Shown here: positions 16,601-25,500 of the stretch, one piece after another
Layout: every line of letters starts with the position of its first letter
Position numbering within the stretch: position 1 is the stretch's first letter
Made by a program: the position numbers and the translations under genes
Assembly: GCA_017651645.1 (NCBI GenBank)
Contig: JAGCCO010000234.1
Coordinates: 1 to 39,544, forward strand
DNA from: Bacteroidales bacterium
Lineage (GTDB): Bacteria > Bacteroidota > Bacteroidia > Bacteroidales > F082
Length of the DNA: 39,544 nt
Direction of reading: 5' to 3'
Notes under the pieces: model-generated
The model's input: only the letters and a program-made list of their open reading frames with translations
Databases searched by the model: none
Told to the model about the DNA's origin: nothing

Positions 16601-16703
16601 CTATCTCGCGGGCGATATTCATGTCAACAGGATGGGCCTTCATTCCCAACGCTCTCATGAGTATGGCTAAAAGGAATACCATCTTTGGGATTACTCTGTT
16701 CAT
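13620..16703 (-). CDS. Secreted C10 (streptopain-like) cysteine peptidase with LRR array and GWNW C-terminal domain
   Basis: A 1027-residue protein. After the signal peptide comes an inhibitor-like propeptide (about 24-150, containing TPTGFVIVSGDN). The C10 catalytic domain has Cys187 (YAGCVATAMAQIMRYW), His329 (GGHAFVCDGY) and the NWGWSG segment (Asn345, Trp346). One InlB-like repeat (about 393-459) follows, then a cap with a canonical EF-hand-like loop, DTNGDGELSYDE (482-493). About twelve BspA-type leucine-rich repeats of 24 residues run to about 810, closed by a VPKTIPVWVPCG cap. The last roughly 173 residues are the GWNW domain. Its tail is closer to that of the S8 peptidase at 22564 than to that of its operon partner. 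Promoter at 16803-16810, first gene of the C10-C25 operon. Confidence 0.9.
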   Translation of the reverse strand: MNRVIPKMVFLLAILMRALGMKAHPVDMNIAREIGFSYMNTNGKAQMRSVNDLQLAATYSIDSGEAAFYIFNTPTGFVIVSGDNCVTPILGYSEERQFDVENIPIQLQDYLQGFVKQIEHVIKNHLGADEQTTQQWEMVRATGRLIDIRSDRAVEPLITDLWDQGCYYNALCPEDEIGDCGHVYAGCVATAMAQIMRYWGYPEQGTGSHSYSPPGYPEQYVDFGATTYDWDNMPIQLDGTSNDEQLGAVATLLWHCGVSVDMEYSNYSSEASLSSPKYAMKDYFMYSDESDFRQQDDYSDAIWKARLKDCLDLGRPVFYAGFSDLFGGHAFVCDGYDEDEFFHFNWGWSGEGNGYYAIGALNVHLVYSYFEYNGNNCAIFNIHPQGETTNYTINVSVNNDNGGTVSGGGTYAHGDIVSLVAIAQEGYEFSYWEENGGIASTNSNYSFTARYNRDLVAHFDLLEENIVFADANVKAICVANWDTNGDGELSYDEAAAVSSLGQVFRGNTEITSFEELQYFIGLSSISNYAFRDCSGLSGLLKLPNSVTSIGYYAFSGCSGFTGDLTIPNSVTTIGESAFEGCSGFTGSLTIGNSVTSIGDFAFWGCSGFTGDLTIPNSVTEIGRMAFYSCSGFSGNLTIPDSITSMGFGVFYNCSSLTGNLIIPSTWTKIEGYTFYNCRGLSGDLIIPNSVTEIDEFAFFKCTGFTGNLTIPNSVTSIGTAAFYLCTGFKGNLTIPNSVNNIGNNAFSSCNGLTGDLIIPSSLTKIGKSVFYGCHSFSGDLIIPQSVTSIGESAFFNCIGLTSIILYSETPPTMNSNSFNNVPKTIPVWVPCGSAEAYQSDQNWSQFTNTQESCMQQTVMLSEGWNWVSLSLEMSPVVALQLLEEALGDHAEQIKARNGQYTEYDDEEEAWFGNLTGLTSENMYMIYVANDCTIALEGTPVSPTYHEITIVPGWNWIGFPCTMEMSVAEAFAAFEAEEDDELKGRGPYTTFDGEAWFGGLTTLQPGQGYMYYSNSSVTKTLIFPSGAK
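14280..15140 (-). repeat. 72-bp tandem repeats encoding BspA-type LRRs
   Basis: About twelve in-frame units of 72 bp, each encoding 24 residues of the form LTIPNSVTxIGxxAFxxCSGFTG. The repeats are well conserved at the DNA level (a recurrent GTCACGGAATTGGGAATGGT core), so slippage or unequal crossing over is expected. They lie within the C10 peptidase gene. Confidence 0.85.
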
Positions 16704-16767
16704 CGTGTTTTGTTTTAGTTGTTATCATTTGCGTTGTTAAGTTGTATTTTGCGTATTACAATCATTG

Positions 16768-16785
16768 GTGACATAATTATGTCAC
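16768..16785. promoter_or_regulatory. Perfect 18-bp palindrome in the leader of the C10-C25 operon
   Basis: GTGACATAATTATGTCAC is its own reverse complement. It lies between the -7 element (16803-16810) and the start codon at 16703, within a leader of about 90 nt. The GTGAC/GTCAC half-sites recall CRP/FNR-type operators, but their spacing (8 nt between the five-base half-sites) differs from TGTGA-N6-TCACA. It may be an operator or an mRNA hairpin; the binding protein is unknown. Confidence 0.45.
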
Positions 16786-16802
16786 ATGTTAATAAGACGC
16801 TT

Positions 16803-16810
16803 CAAATTTA
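16803..16810 (-). promoter_or_regulatory. -7 element of the C10-C25 peptidase operon
   Basis: On the minus strand the bases read TAAATTTG, a full TAnnTTTG match, about 95 nt upstream of the C10 peptidase start. A TTTG at 16836-16833 is 22 nt upstream, slightly beyond the usual spacing. Confidence 0.55.
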
Positions 16811-16846
16811 GTAAAAAAATGAATCAAAATTGCAAAGCAATAAAAA

Positions 16847-16878
16847 AAACGGCCACTCTCTGATGAGAGCGGCCGTTT
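16847..16878 (-). terminator. Rho-independent terminator of the lone C25 peptidase gene
   Basis: Arms 16847-16860 and 16865-16878 with a 4-nt loop. On the minus strand the stem is complete with one G-U pair and is followed by eight T residues, 22 nt past the stop codon. On the plus strand the same position is an A-C mismatch, which supports the minus-strand function. Member of the five-copy hairpin family. Confidence 0.88.
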
Positions 16879-16900
16879 GGCTTTCGGTTGAGAGAACCGA

Positions 16901-19900
16901 TTATTTCGCACTTGTGGGGAAGACCAGGGTCTTCGACTCGGTGCTGTTGGAGTAGTACATGTAGCCTTGGCCGGGTTGCAGGGTCGTCAATCCGCCGAAC
17001 CACTCCTCGCCGTCGAAGGTCGTGAAGAGTCCTCTACTCTTCAACTCATCGTCCTCCTCAACATCAAAGTCGGCAAAGGCCTCCTCGACACTCATTTCCT
17101 CGGTGCAGGGGAATCCGATCCAGTTCCAGCCGGGATTGATGGTGATTTCATGGTTCACAGGATTGGTGGGTTGGCCTTGCAACGTTATCGTGCAGGGGGT
17201 GGTGACATAGATCATGTACATGTTCTCAGCCGTGAGTTCAGTCAAATTGCCGAACCAGTTCCCTTCGTCATAATCGACATATTGACCCTCTCTGGCCTTG
17301 ATCTGCACGGCATTGCTGCCCAAGGCATCTTCAAGCATCTGAAGCGTAAGTGCCGGATCCCCATCAATAGACAGGCTGAACCAGTTCCAGCCTTCGGTCA
17401 GAGCCACGGTCTGTGTCGCGATCTCATTCGAGAAATTGGCTACAAGATCACGGTCGGAGGTAACCGTAAAGGTATAGCTGGAACTCGTCGACACCACGGT
17501 GCCGTTCTCGGTCCAGTTCACGAAATAGTAATCCGCATTGGGAGTGGCTGTCACAACGCAAGTCTCGCCATGGTTGAAGTCATTGCTAACGATGGAACTG
17601 TCTTGACCTTCCACGATAGTGACGTCGTCGATATAGAGTAAATGCTGGTCGTAGCAGTCATAGTGACGAATGGCAACATAGCCCATACCGCTATAGGCGC
17701 TCAAGTCAACGGTGTATTCATGCCAGTTATTATCAGACAAAGTCACTGTTAACTCTGTATGAGTGAAAGCACTAGTGCTGTTGTTGACTGACTCAGATAC
17801 CAACACAGAGAACTTCTCAGCAGGATAATTACTCATTCGTGATGATGCATAGAAGGTGATACTTCCACCTAAACGGATCTGCGGGGAAACCAGGTAGTTG
17901 TCGGGGGTGACAGCCTGAGCATCATTACCGCCTGATGTGGAAGCAGAGATGTAGGATTCGGAAAGCATCATTCCGGAAGAAGAATTGTGACACACTGGAA
18001 CTATCAGGTCACCGTTGGAGTCGTATGCCGTATATTCCGTGTTATGCATCCAGTTGTGCGGCGAAGTGCCTGTTGTGCCTTTAATGGCAGTCCAGCCTTG
18101 CCACCCGTCTTCGAAATCATAGACGAGGTCGTCTCTGTTTCTTGCATGCTCAACCACAACGCTGCCGCCTTCGGCAGGAACGGCTGTGGCTATCACGGTA
18201 TAGCTGTTCAGCGTGAAATTGGCTACATATTCGGCAGCCACGGACACGGTGAAGCTATAGGTGGCTTCGGTGCTCATTACCTCACCGTTCCTCGTCCAGT
18301 TGGTGAAAGTGTAGCCCTCGTTGGCCGTGGCGGTCAAGGTGCATTGGGTGCCTGGATCGTAGGTGCCCGCACCGGTGACAGTACCACCCTCGGCAGGATT
18401 GGCACTGACTGTGATCTCAACTGGGTTGGTGGAAAGAGAAATCACACGCAGGGTGTAGTCGTGGCATACTGCCCAGGTGCTGGTAAAGCAGGGGTCATGG
18501 TTCGCTGATGTGGAACCGCCAATGAAGCTGTCAAAATAGCTGTCGGCACCTGCGATTCGCATGCGGTAGTCGTCTGCTGTCTGTGTGGCAGGAATGGTGA
18601 AGGTGGCGGTAAGCACTTGAGGGGTGCCGCCGGAGCCTTGAGCGCTCGTCCCTGTATAGACAATTTCGCTGTCCTCGAAGGTATAGTTCTTGTTCCAGTC
18701 CACCCAAATGAGGGTGCCATAACTATAAACGGTGCTGCTTCCTGTAGAATAGGTGATGGTCACTGTGGCTGTCTCTCCTGCCTCATAGCCGCCCACCATG
18801 GATGTGTAGTCGCCATAATATGGTACGCTGGACGGTAAACCGCTTGAATTGCTGTTGTTCACCACATAGTCGCCCGTGCCGAAGGTCAAACTGGTGATGC
18901 CATTGCCGTCAACTGATGTCGGGTTGGGCGTGCAGTACGACGGGGCCTCGACAGCCACAGCGCAGGTGGCGGTGTAAAGGGTGCCGTCCACCGTCATCGA
19001 CGCGGTGATGGTGGCGGTGCCGGGAGCTACGGCTGTCACCATGGCGCTGGTGCCGCTGCCACTCACCGTGGCAACGTCGGTGTTGCTTGAACTGTAGGTG
19101 ATCCCGGGTGTGCCGCTCACGTTTCCGTATGTTGCCGTAAGGGTCTCGGTGGCACCGGTGATCATCGTCACGGAGTTGGGTGTCAGGCTGAGGTAGGGTG
19201 TCGTGCTAAGCATATAGGTGAACGTGGTCTTGGGCAGGAATGACTGGGCATTGTAGCCGACACTGTTAAGGCTACTGCTGTTGTTTCCATAGGCGGATAC
19301 GCCAGAAGTCAGATTGCTGGTTCCAAACCATTCCACCTTATTGTAACTGCCCTTGCTAGTATTGTACACACCAATCAACAGATTGCCTCCGTTGTAAGTG
19401 TAAGGAGTGTCGAAGGTGATGGTATAGGCTGCACCAGCAGTTGGCATATCCAACAAAGCCTGTTTAACGACAGTGGCGCCCGTTGTTCCGCTAAAGCTTC
19501 CACCCAAGGTGGTGCTTGAAACTTCCTTAAGGAAAACGGTCTGGCTGGTATTTGCCCAGGTACTATTTGTCGTTGCTACGCTTGAAGGATAGAAGGTAAT
19601 GGCTGAGATAGTGCAGCCCGTCATGGCCGTTAATTGAGAAGCGGGAATGATGTATTCGCTCTTGGTGTAGTTATCAAAATACCAACCATACATTGGGATG
19701 TACTGGTTGGTGGATGTTCCGTCATACACGGTCAGTTCGACCGGTCCAAGGACGAAACTGGCACTGACGGTCACATCATAGTTGGGCATGATGAAGCTGT
19801 CGCCAGTCACGGTGACGGTGGTGTTCGGATCGTCGGTCTTGTAGACCAGCCAGCTTTCGAATTCGTAGCCTTGGGCGGGTGTGGCGGTCAGGTTAATGGT

Positions 19901-22405
19901 CGTTCCTTGCAGGGCATACAACGGGTCAGCGCTAATGCTGCCGTTGGTCACGGAAGCCAGGGTGACTTGCAAGCCTTGAACAAAGGTGGCGGTTACCGTC
20001 ACGTTGCTCTCGGGCATGGTGAACTGGTTGTTGGTCACGGTGATGCTGTGGTTGCTAGCGTCTCTGACATCCCATCCAGAGAGGCAGTATGTCGTTTCAG
20101 GAGTGGCAGTCAGTGTCACCGTGGTGTTGGCATAGGCTTGTGAAGGAGCAGTGATCGTGCCGTGCTGTGGCTGGTTGACAGTGATGTCGTATTGCGTGCC
20201 ACCAACAATCTCGATGGTGCCGAACCAGGGCTGGTACTGCTGGCGGGTGACAACCACATGGAGGGTGCCGCTGCCCGGGATGCTCTGGGTGAAGTTCACA
20301 GTAGCCACACCCGAGGCGTTGGCCTCGGCAACGCCGTAGATGACCGAGCTGTTGTCGGTGACGGCGACGTAGGAACCAGCCAAGGCGTTAACGGTGATCG
20401 AGGAGGTACCAGGAACGACCGTGCTGGGAATCGACACGGTGTTCTGTTCCGGCTTGGTGATGTAAGGCATGATGGAACCGTCGCCGAAGGTGTGGTAGAA
20501 CTGGAAGTAATAGTGGGCCGAGTTGTTGGTGTTACCATCGGTGATGCTGCTGTTGGTGTTGCCATTGGTGACCGCTTGTTGCACGGCGAGGTTGCCAAGA
20601 TACAGCAGTGCCGAGGCCGAGTTCCAGTATTGGTCGGCGAACATGACATCATAAACACCCATGGATGAGCTTGATACAGAGGGCGCGTTGCCTGCTGAAT
20701 AGGAGTGCGCCCCGACAGCCCAGTAGAAATCCTCATACCAATAGGAATAGGGCGAACAGCCGACGTAGGCAATGGCACCTGTATTAGGCACGCGAATCAT
20801 CGTCTCGGCGAAGCAGGCTGTGGCGCCAATAGAAGAGCTGGGATTGTAGCTTGACGAATAACTTGCATCGTTAAGGTTGAAGTTGCCGGTAAGGCAGCAG
20901 TTGCCCACGCCAAAGAAATACTTGCCAGTGTTGGTGAAGGTTTCAATTTGATTTGCTGATATTTTTGGTTGATACCATTCCTGTTTGTCGCCATGGGCGG
21001 TGTAGTTCAGGAAGCAAACACCATCGTTAAGCCCGTTGTAGCAGCCGTGGTTGGTACCGCTCCAACCTTGTGTCGAACTTGTCGAGATGGTGGCGTTGAT
21101 GGTGCCGTTTTCAAAGCCGCCATAGGTGGTGTTGTTCGAATTGAAGTAGTTGTTGGTGGCATAGTTGATGGTGGGCTTGGCCACGCGGCTTGTCCAGTTG
21201 GAATCCCAACCGCCAACAAGAATCACATTGTTCAAGTAGTTGCCGCCATCGGTGAACTCGTATTTCTCGTAGGTCAACACTTTATTCATATAGTTGGTCA
21301 AGTGTGTGGTGTTCTCAACCGAAATACGGCTATAGTACATGTCCGGGAAATAGTTGCTTGTGCTTGATGTCGTGAAGTTGACCGCAGCATAGCCAAGGTC
21401 GGAGGCACAATTGCCAATAGAAGTGTCAATGTTTTTGGTCATATATTGAGGCACTTGGTCTGTGTCACCAATCACGATCAGATAGGTGTAGGCGTTTCCG
21501 GCCGAAACGGAGGCATTGTACTTGGTCTTGATGAAGTTCTTGATATTGGTGGCTGATGTGCCCGTCTCGTTGGTGTAGAAAATATCCACGTAATAGCCTT
21601 TCTGAAGCTTCCATTGCAGCCAGCTGTTAAGGGCAGCATTGCCTTGGAAGCCCGAATAGCAGATCACCAACATCTTGACTGGCGTGTTGTAAAGGTCGGG
21701 GTGCTGGTCATAGACATCCGTGATGGCCCTGTTGTTGAACAGCTGAGCATAGACGGCATCGAAAGCCGGACTGTAAGTCCTCAGCAGCATATCCTCGGTG
21801 GCTTGGACATCGGCACCATCGAAGCTGACGGTCACCTCGATGTCGTTGAACACACGGATGGTGTTGCTGACGGGGTCATAGCTCACAGGCTCGATGGTCA
21901 TCGTGCCGAGTTGCACACCACGCATGATGCCATCCACGCTGACAGTGGCTTGAGGCTCAGTGCGAAGACCGCTGGTCTGGTAAGCGGCCTCGTTCATGAC
22001 GAAAGGCACTTCATCGGGATCCTGGCTTTTACGCACAGGGAGCTGGTGAGGCACCAGAGTGTGCATGTTGTAGTCAGCAAGACGGTAGTCCGTGGTGCTG
22101 TAGCTCGTGATTTCGATGCGCGGAGTGGCACCGAAAGGCACGGCGATGAGTTGATTCACGACGGGAATCTGGGGATCACCCGCGTCGCCGCCGAGGACGG
22201 TGTTGGGCAGGCTGAGCCAGGAGAAGGTCCCGCGCTCACTTTCGTAGTCCTGCGCTTCGATGGTTGAGAACGAGAAAGAAGCCTTAAGGCTCGTCATGTC
22301 GCTCTTCACGCATTCGGCCTTATCCGCCGAACGCAACTGGATGTTTTGCTGTGCCATGGCACTCAAGCCAAAGGCCAACAGCAAAGCCAATAAAACTTTT
22401 TTCAT
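16901..22405 (-). CDS. Giant secreted gingipain-like C25 peptidase with GEVED, Big2 and cleaved-adhesin domains and GWNW C-terminal domain
   Basis: An 1834-residue protein with a signal peptide (MKKVLLALLLAFGLSAMAQ). A C25 propeptide (about 20-230) precedes a catalytic domain close to gingipains: His471 (LNYTAHGDKQEW) and Cys504 (VGNCCLTGNF), then the gingipain Ig-like domain (about 660-740). Following modules are two InlB-like repeats (about 740-885), a YIPMYGWYFDNY beta module (888-1068), a Big2 domain (1070-1150), a GEVED domain (about 1158-1325, with WVDWNKNYTFED), an InlB repeat (1328-1398), and a cleaved-adhesin domain (about 1425-1605) inserted inside another InlB repeat. The last 170 or so residues are the GWNW domain. 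It is a single-gene unit with promoter at 22461 and terminator at 16847. The catalytic call is firm; specificity is not known. Confidence 0.92.
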   Translation of the reverse strand: MKKVLLALLLAFGLSAMAQQNIQLRSADKAECVKSDMTSLKASFSFSTIEAQDYESERGTFSWLSLPNTVLGGDAGDPQIPVVNQLIAVPFGATPRIEITSYSTTDYRLADYNMHTLVPHQLPVRKSQDPDEVPFVMNEAAYQTSGLRTEPQATVSVDGIMRGVQLGTMTIEPVSYDPVSNTIRVFNDIEVTVSFDGADVQATEDMLLRTYSPAFDAVYAQLFNNRAITDVYDQHPDLYNTPVKMLVICYSGFQGNAALNSWLQWKLQKGYYVDIFYTNETGTSATNIKNFIKTKYNASVSAGNAYTYLIVIGDTDQVPQYMTKNIDTSIGNCASDLGYAAVNFTTSSTSNYFPDMYYSRISVENTTHLTNYMNKVLTYEKYEFTDGGNYLNNVILVGGWDSNWTSRVAKPTINYATNNYFNSNNTTYGGFENGTINATISTSSTQGWSGTNHGCYNGLNDGVCFLNYTAHGDKQEWYQPKISANQIETFTNTGKYFFGVGNCCLTGNFNLNDASYSSSYNPSSSIGATACFAETMIRVPNTGAIAYVGCSPYSYWYEDFYWAVGAHSYSAGNAPSVSSSSMGVYDVMFADQYWNSASALLYLGNLAVQQAVTNGNTNSSITDGNTNNSAHYYFQFYHTFGDGSIMPYITKPEQNTVSIPSTVVPGTSSITVNALAGSYVAVTDNSSVIYGVAEANASGVATVNFTQSIPGSGTLHVVVTRQQYQPWFGTIEIVGGTQYDITVNQPQHGTITAPSQAYANTTVTLTATPETTYCLSGWDVRDASNHSITVTNNQFTMPESNVTVTATFVQGLQVTLASVTNGSISADPLYALQGTTINLTATPAQGYEFESWLVYKTDDPNTTVTVTGDSFIMPNYDVTVSASFVLGPVELTVYDGTSTNQYIPMYGWYFDNYTKSEYIIPASQLTAMTGCTISAITFYPSSVATTNSTWANTSQTVFLKEVSSTTLGGSFSGTTGATVVKQALLDMPTAGAAYTITFDTPYTYNGGNLLIGVYNTSKGSYNKVEWFGTSNLTSGVSAYGNNSSSLNSVGYNAQSFLPKTTFTYMLSTTPYLSLTPNSVTMITGATETLTATYGNVSGTPGITYSSSNTDVATVSGSGTSAMVTAVAPGTATITASMTVDGTLYTATCAVAVEAPSYCTPNPTSVDGNGITSLTFGTGDYVVNNSNSSGLPSSVPYYGDYTSMVGGYEAGETATVTITYSTGSSTVYSYGTLIWVDWNKNYTFEDSEIVYTGTSAQGSGGTPQVLTATFTIPATQTADDYRMRIAGADSYFDSFIGGSTSANHDPCFTSTWAVCHDYTLRVISLSTNPVEITVSANPAEGGTVTGAGTYDPGTQCTLTATANEGYTFTNWTRNGEVMSTEATYSFTVSVAAEYVANFTLNSYTVIATAVPAEGGSVVVEHARNRDDLVYDFEDGWQGWTAIKGTTGTSPHNWMHNTEYTAYDSNGDLIVPVCHNSSSGMMLSESYISASTSGGNDAQAVTPDNYLVSPQIRLGGSITFYASSRMSNYPAEKFSVLVSESVNNSTSAFTHTELTVTLSDNNWHEYTVDLSAYSGMGYVAIRHYDCYDQHLLYIDDVTIVEGQDSSIVSNDFNHGETCVVTATPNADYYFVNWTENGTVVSTSSSYTFTVTSDRDLVANFSNEIATQTVALTEGWNWFSLSIDGDPALTLQMLEDALGSNAVQIKAREGQYVDYDEGNWFGNLTELTAENMYMIYVTTPCTITLQGQPTNPVNHEITINPGWNWIGFPCTEEMSVEEAFADFDVEEDDELKSRGLFTTFDGEEWFGGLTTLQPGQGYMYYSNSTESKTLVFPTSAK

Positions 22406-22460
22406 TGAATGGTATTTTAAAATTATTGTTTTGATGATTTGATTTTGAAAAAATGGGCTG

Positions 22461-22468
22461 CAAAGTTA
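22461..22468 (-). promoter_or_regulatory. -7 element of the lone C25 peptidase gene
   Basis: Minus-strand TAACTTTG, a full TAnnTTTG match, about 55 nt upstream of the start at 22405. No clear TTTG at the right distance upstream. Confidence 0.5.
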
Positions 22469-22508
22469 ACAAAATGACTTTAATCTCACGACGATTTTTT
22501 ATAAAAAA

Positions 22509-22538
22509 AACGACCATCCTCAATTGAGAACGGTCGTT
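22509..22538 (-). terminator. Rho-independent terminator of the C10-S8 peptidase operon
   Basis: Arms 22509-22521 and 22526-22538 around an AATT loop. On the minus strand all positions pair (two G-U wobbles) and a run of eight T follows; on the plus strand the two wobbles are A-C mismatches. It lies 25 nt past the stop of the S8 gene. It is the most divergent member of the hairpin family (GACC/GGTC in place of GGCC). Confidence 0.87.
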
Positions 22539-22563
22539 GGGCTTTTCCTTTGGGAAATCCGCA

Positions 22564-25500
22564 CTATTTCGCACCCATAGGGAGCACCAGGGTCTTCGTC
22601 TCAGTGCTGTTGGAATAGTACATGTAGCCTTGACCGAGCTGCAGCGTTGTCAAGCCGCCAAACCACACTTCACCGTCGAAGGTCGTGTAGGAGCCCCTCC
22701 CCTTCAGTTCGTCGTCCTCCTCGGCTTCGAAGGCGGCAAAGGCTTCCGCGACACTCATCTCCTCGGTGCAGGGGAATCCGATCCAGTTCCAGCCAGGAAC
22801 TATGGTGATCTCGTGGTATGTAGGACTGACGGGTGTGCCTTCCAATGCCATCGTGCAATCATTAGAGACATATATCATGTACATGTTTTCACTCGTGAGC
22901 CCTGTCAGATTGCCAAACCACGCCTCCTCTTCATCATCGTATTCGGCATATTGTCCGTTTCTCGCCTTGATCTGTTCGGCATGGTCGCCCAAGGCCTCCT
23001 CCAGCAGCTGAAGGGCAACCACAGGATCCATCTCAAAGGATAGGCTGACCCAATTCCAGCCTTCAGTAAGCGTGACTGTTTGTTGCATGCAGCTTTCCTG
23101 GATATTGGTGAACTGCTTCCAATATCGGTTATTTCGGTAGGCTGCCACGCATCCGCATGGAACATAAACCGGAATAGATCTGGGAACACTTAAAAATGTG
23201 ATGCTGGTTATTGAAGGAGGCGTTTCGGCCAAAACAGTCATAGATGTAATGCCAGAACAATCCTCAAAAGCATCATAGCCTATTGACGTCACTGAATTGC
23301 CTATGGTCAGCTTGCCCGTAAAGCCACTGCATCCTGAGAAAGCGTATTTGTCTATTATGGTTACGGAATTTGAGATGGTCAGATTGCCAGTGAAGCCGCT
23401 GCAATCCGAGAAAGCCTCTTGCGGAATCCTGGTCACGGAATTAGGGATGATCAAATCACCCGTAAAACCGCTGCATCTTTCGAAAGCATTATAACCTATT
23501 GTGGTCACGGAATTCGGGATAATCAGATTACCATTGAATCCGCTACATCTATAAAAAGCATAAGCGCCTATTGTGGTCACGGAATTCGGGATGATTAAAT
23601 CACCCGTAAAACCGCTGCAACCAGAGAAAGCATTATTATCTATTGTGGTCACGGAATTCGGGATGATTAATTCGCCCGTAAAACCGCTACATCCAAAGAA
23701 AGTTTGATATTCTATTGACGTCACAGAATTGGGAATGATTAAGTCACCTGTAAATCCACTACATCCATTGAAAGCCCCATAACCTATCGAAGTCACAGAG
23801 TTCGGAATGGTCAGTGAGCCTGTGAAGCCGCTGCAACCGCCGAAAGCATTGTTGCCTATCGTGGTCACGGAATTCGGAATGTTTAGTGGGCCAGTAAAAC
23901 CAGTAACCACAAAAGCACTTTCGCCAATATAGGTTACGGAATTCGAGAGCGTCAAAGAACCCGTGAAGCCTGTGCAAAGCCCAAAAGCCTCATCGCCAAT
24001 CATAGTCACGGAATTGGGGATGGTCAGCGAACCCGTTAAACCTTCACATGCATAGAATGCCATAGTGCCTATTGTGGTCACGGAATTAGGGATGGTCAGT
24101 GAGGTCAGGCATAATGCACTACAAAACGCATAAGGCTTTATCTCTGTCACAGTTTCGGGAATCACCAAATCAGTCAACAATTCGTTATCAATGAACAGAT
24201 TGCGAGCAACATGAAGCGGATTTGAATCATAATTATCAAACTGGATATTGCACCATTGATGGATATCACCCAAATAATACACTGCATTCATGCCATAGCA
24301 ATCCTGAAAAGCGCACTCACCTATAGAAGTCACCGAGTTTGGTAATGCAATGGATGTAAGCCTATTGCAGTTACAAAACGCATAACTGTCGATGAAAGAC
24401 AATCCTGTGAAGTATTGCAATTCGTTGAACAAAGTGATTCTTGCATCATTTCTAAAATATTCATTCAAACTTGTCACAGCTGCAGCCTCAACATAACTCA
24501 ACTCACCATCACCATCCGTATCCCAATGCGAAACACAGACGGATTTTACTTGAGAATCAGCAAAGACGATAATATTGTCAGTTACAAAATGAGCCACCAA
24601 AGTCATGTCGCCTGCCACATTGAAAGTGTATTCAGCGCTTCTGGATACTTCTACTCCGTTTAACGTCCAATCATCGAAAGAATAACCCTCGGCAGCCATG
24701 GCCACTACGGTGCAGGTTTGATTGGCCTCGTATGATCCGCCACCTGAAACCGCACCACCTTCCACTGGATAGGCAACCACGATAACGGTGCCATCGCACA
24801 TCCCTAAGATATTAACGAACCCACCCCAAGAAACAGCAGTGTATGCATTCTCAAAGCCACATGGAACATATACAATAGTGTTTGGACCCAAAGTACTAAA
24901 ATACTGGGGTGTTGTCAACGAGGGAGGCACTTCTGCGAAACTGGTAATCGAACGGAGACTGTAGCACTCATTGAAAGCCTCACTGCCTATCAAAGTGACA
25001 GAAGTCGGTATGGCAATGGATGAAAGCTCCGAGCAAGCCTCAAATGTCTCATCGTCAATAGAAGATAATCCTATAAAATACTGCAGCTCGTCAAATGAAG
25101 TGATTTCTCCAATGCAACCTTCGAAGGAATTGGAACCATTGTATTGAAAACAATTATACAGTTTCTTCACAGTTGCAGCCTCAACATAACTCAACTCACC
25201 ATCGCCATTGGTATCCCAATTAGCCACACAGATGGATTTCACCACAGGATCAGCAAAAACGACATTCCCTTCTGGAACAAAATGAGCCACCAAAGCCATT
25301 TCGCCTGCCACATAGAAAGTGTATTCAGCAATGTTGGAAGCCACCACTCCGTTTCGCGTCCAGTTGACAAAAGCATAACCCGCATTGGCAGTTGCCGTCA
25401 CAGTGCAGGTTTGTCCGGCTTCAAATGTTCCCCCACCTGCTACCGTGCCGCCTTCCTCCGGGTCGGCAGCCACAGTTACGGAGCCACCGCACATTCCAAT

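Noticed and set aside
16768..16785. CRP-type operator call for the 18-bp palindrome
   Set aside because: The half-site spacing does not fit TGTGA-N6-TCACA, so only a palindrome of unknown binder is claimed.
21614..22267. 217-residue plus-strand open frame
   Set aside because: Antisense to the propeptide region of the C25 peptidase; low-complexity shadow of the coding strand.
23230..24390. Possible CRISPR array or satellite because of regular 72-bp repeats
   Set aside because: Repeats are in frame, continuous without spacers, and encode a known LRR consensus.
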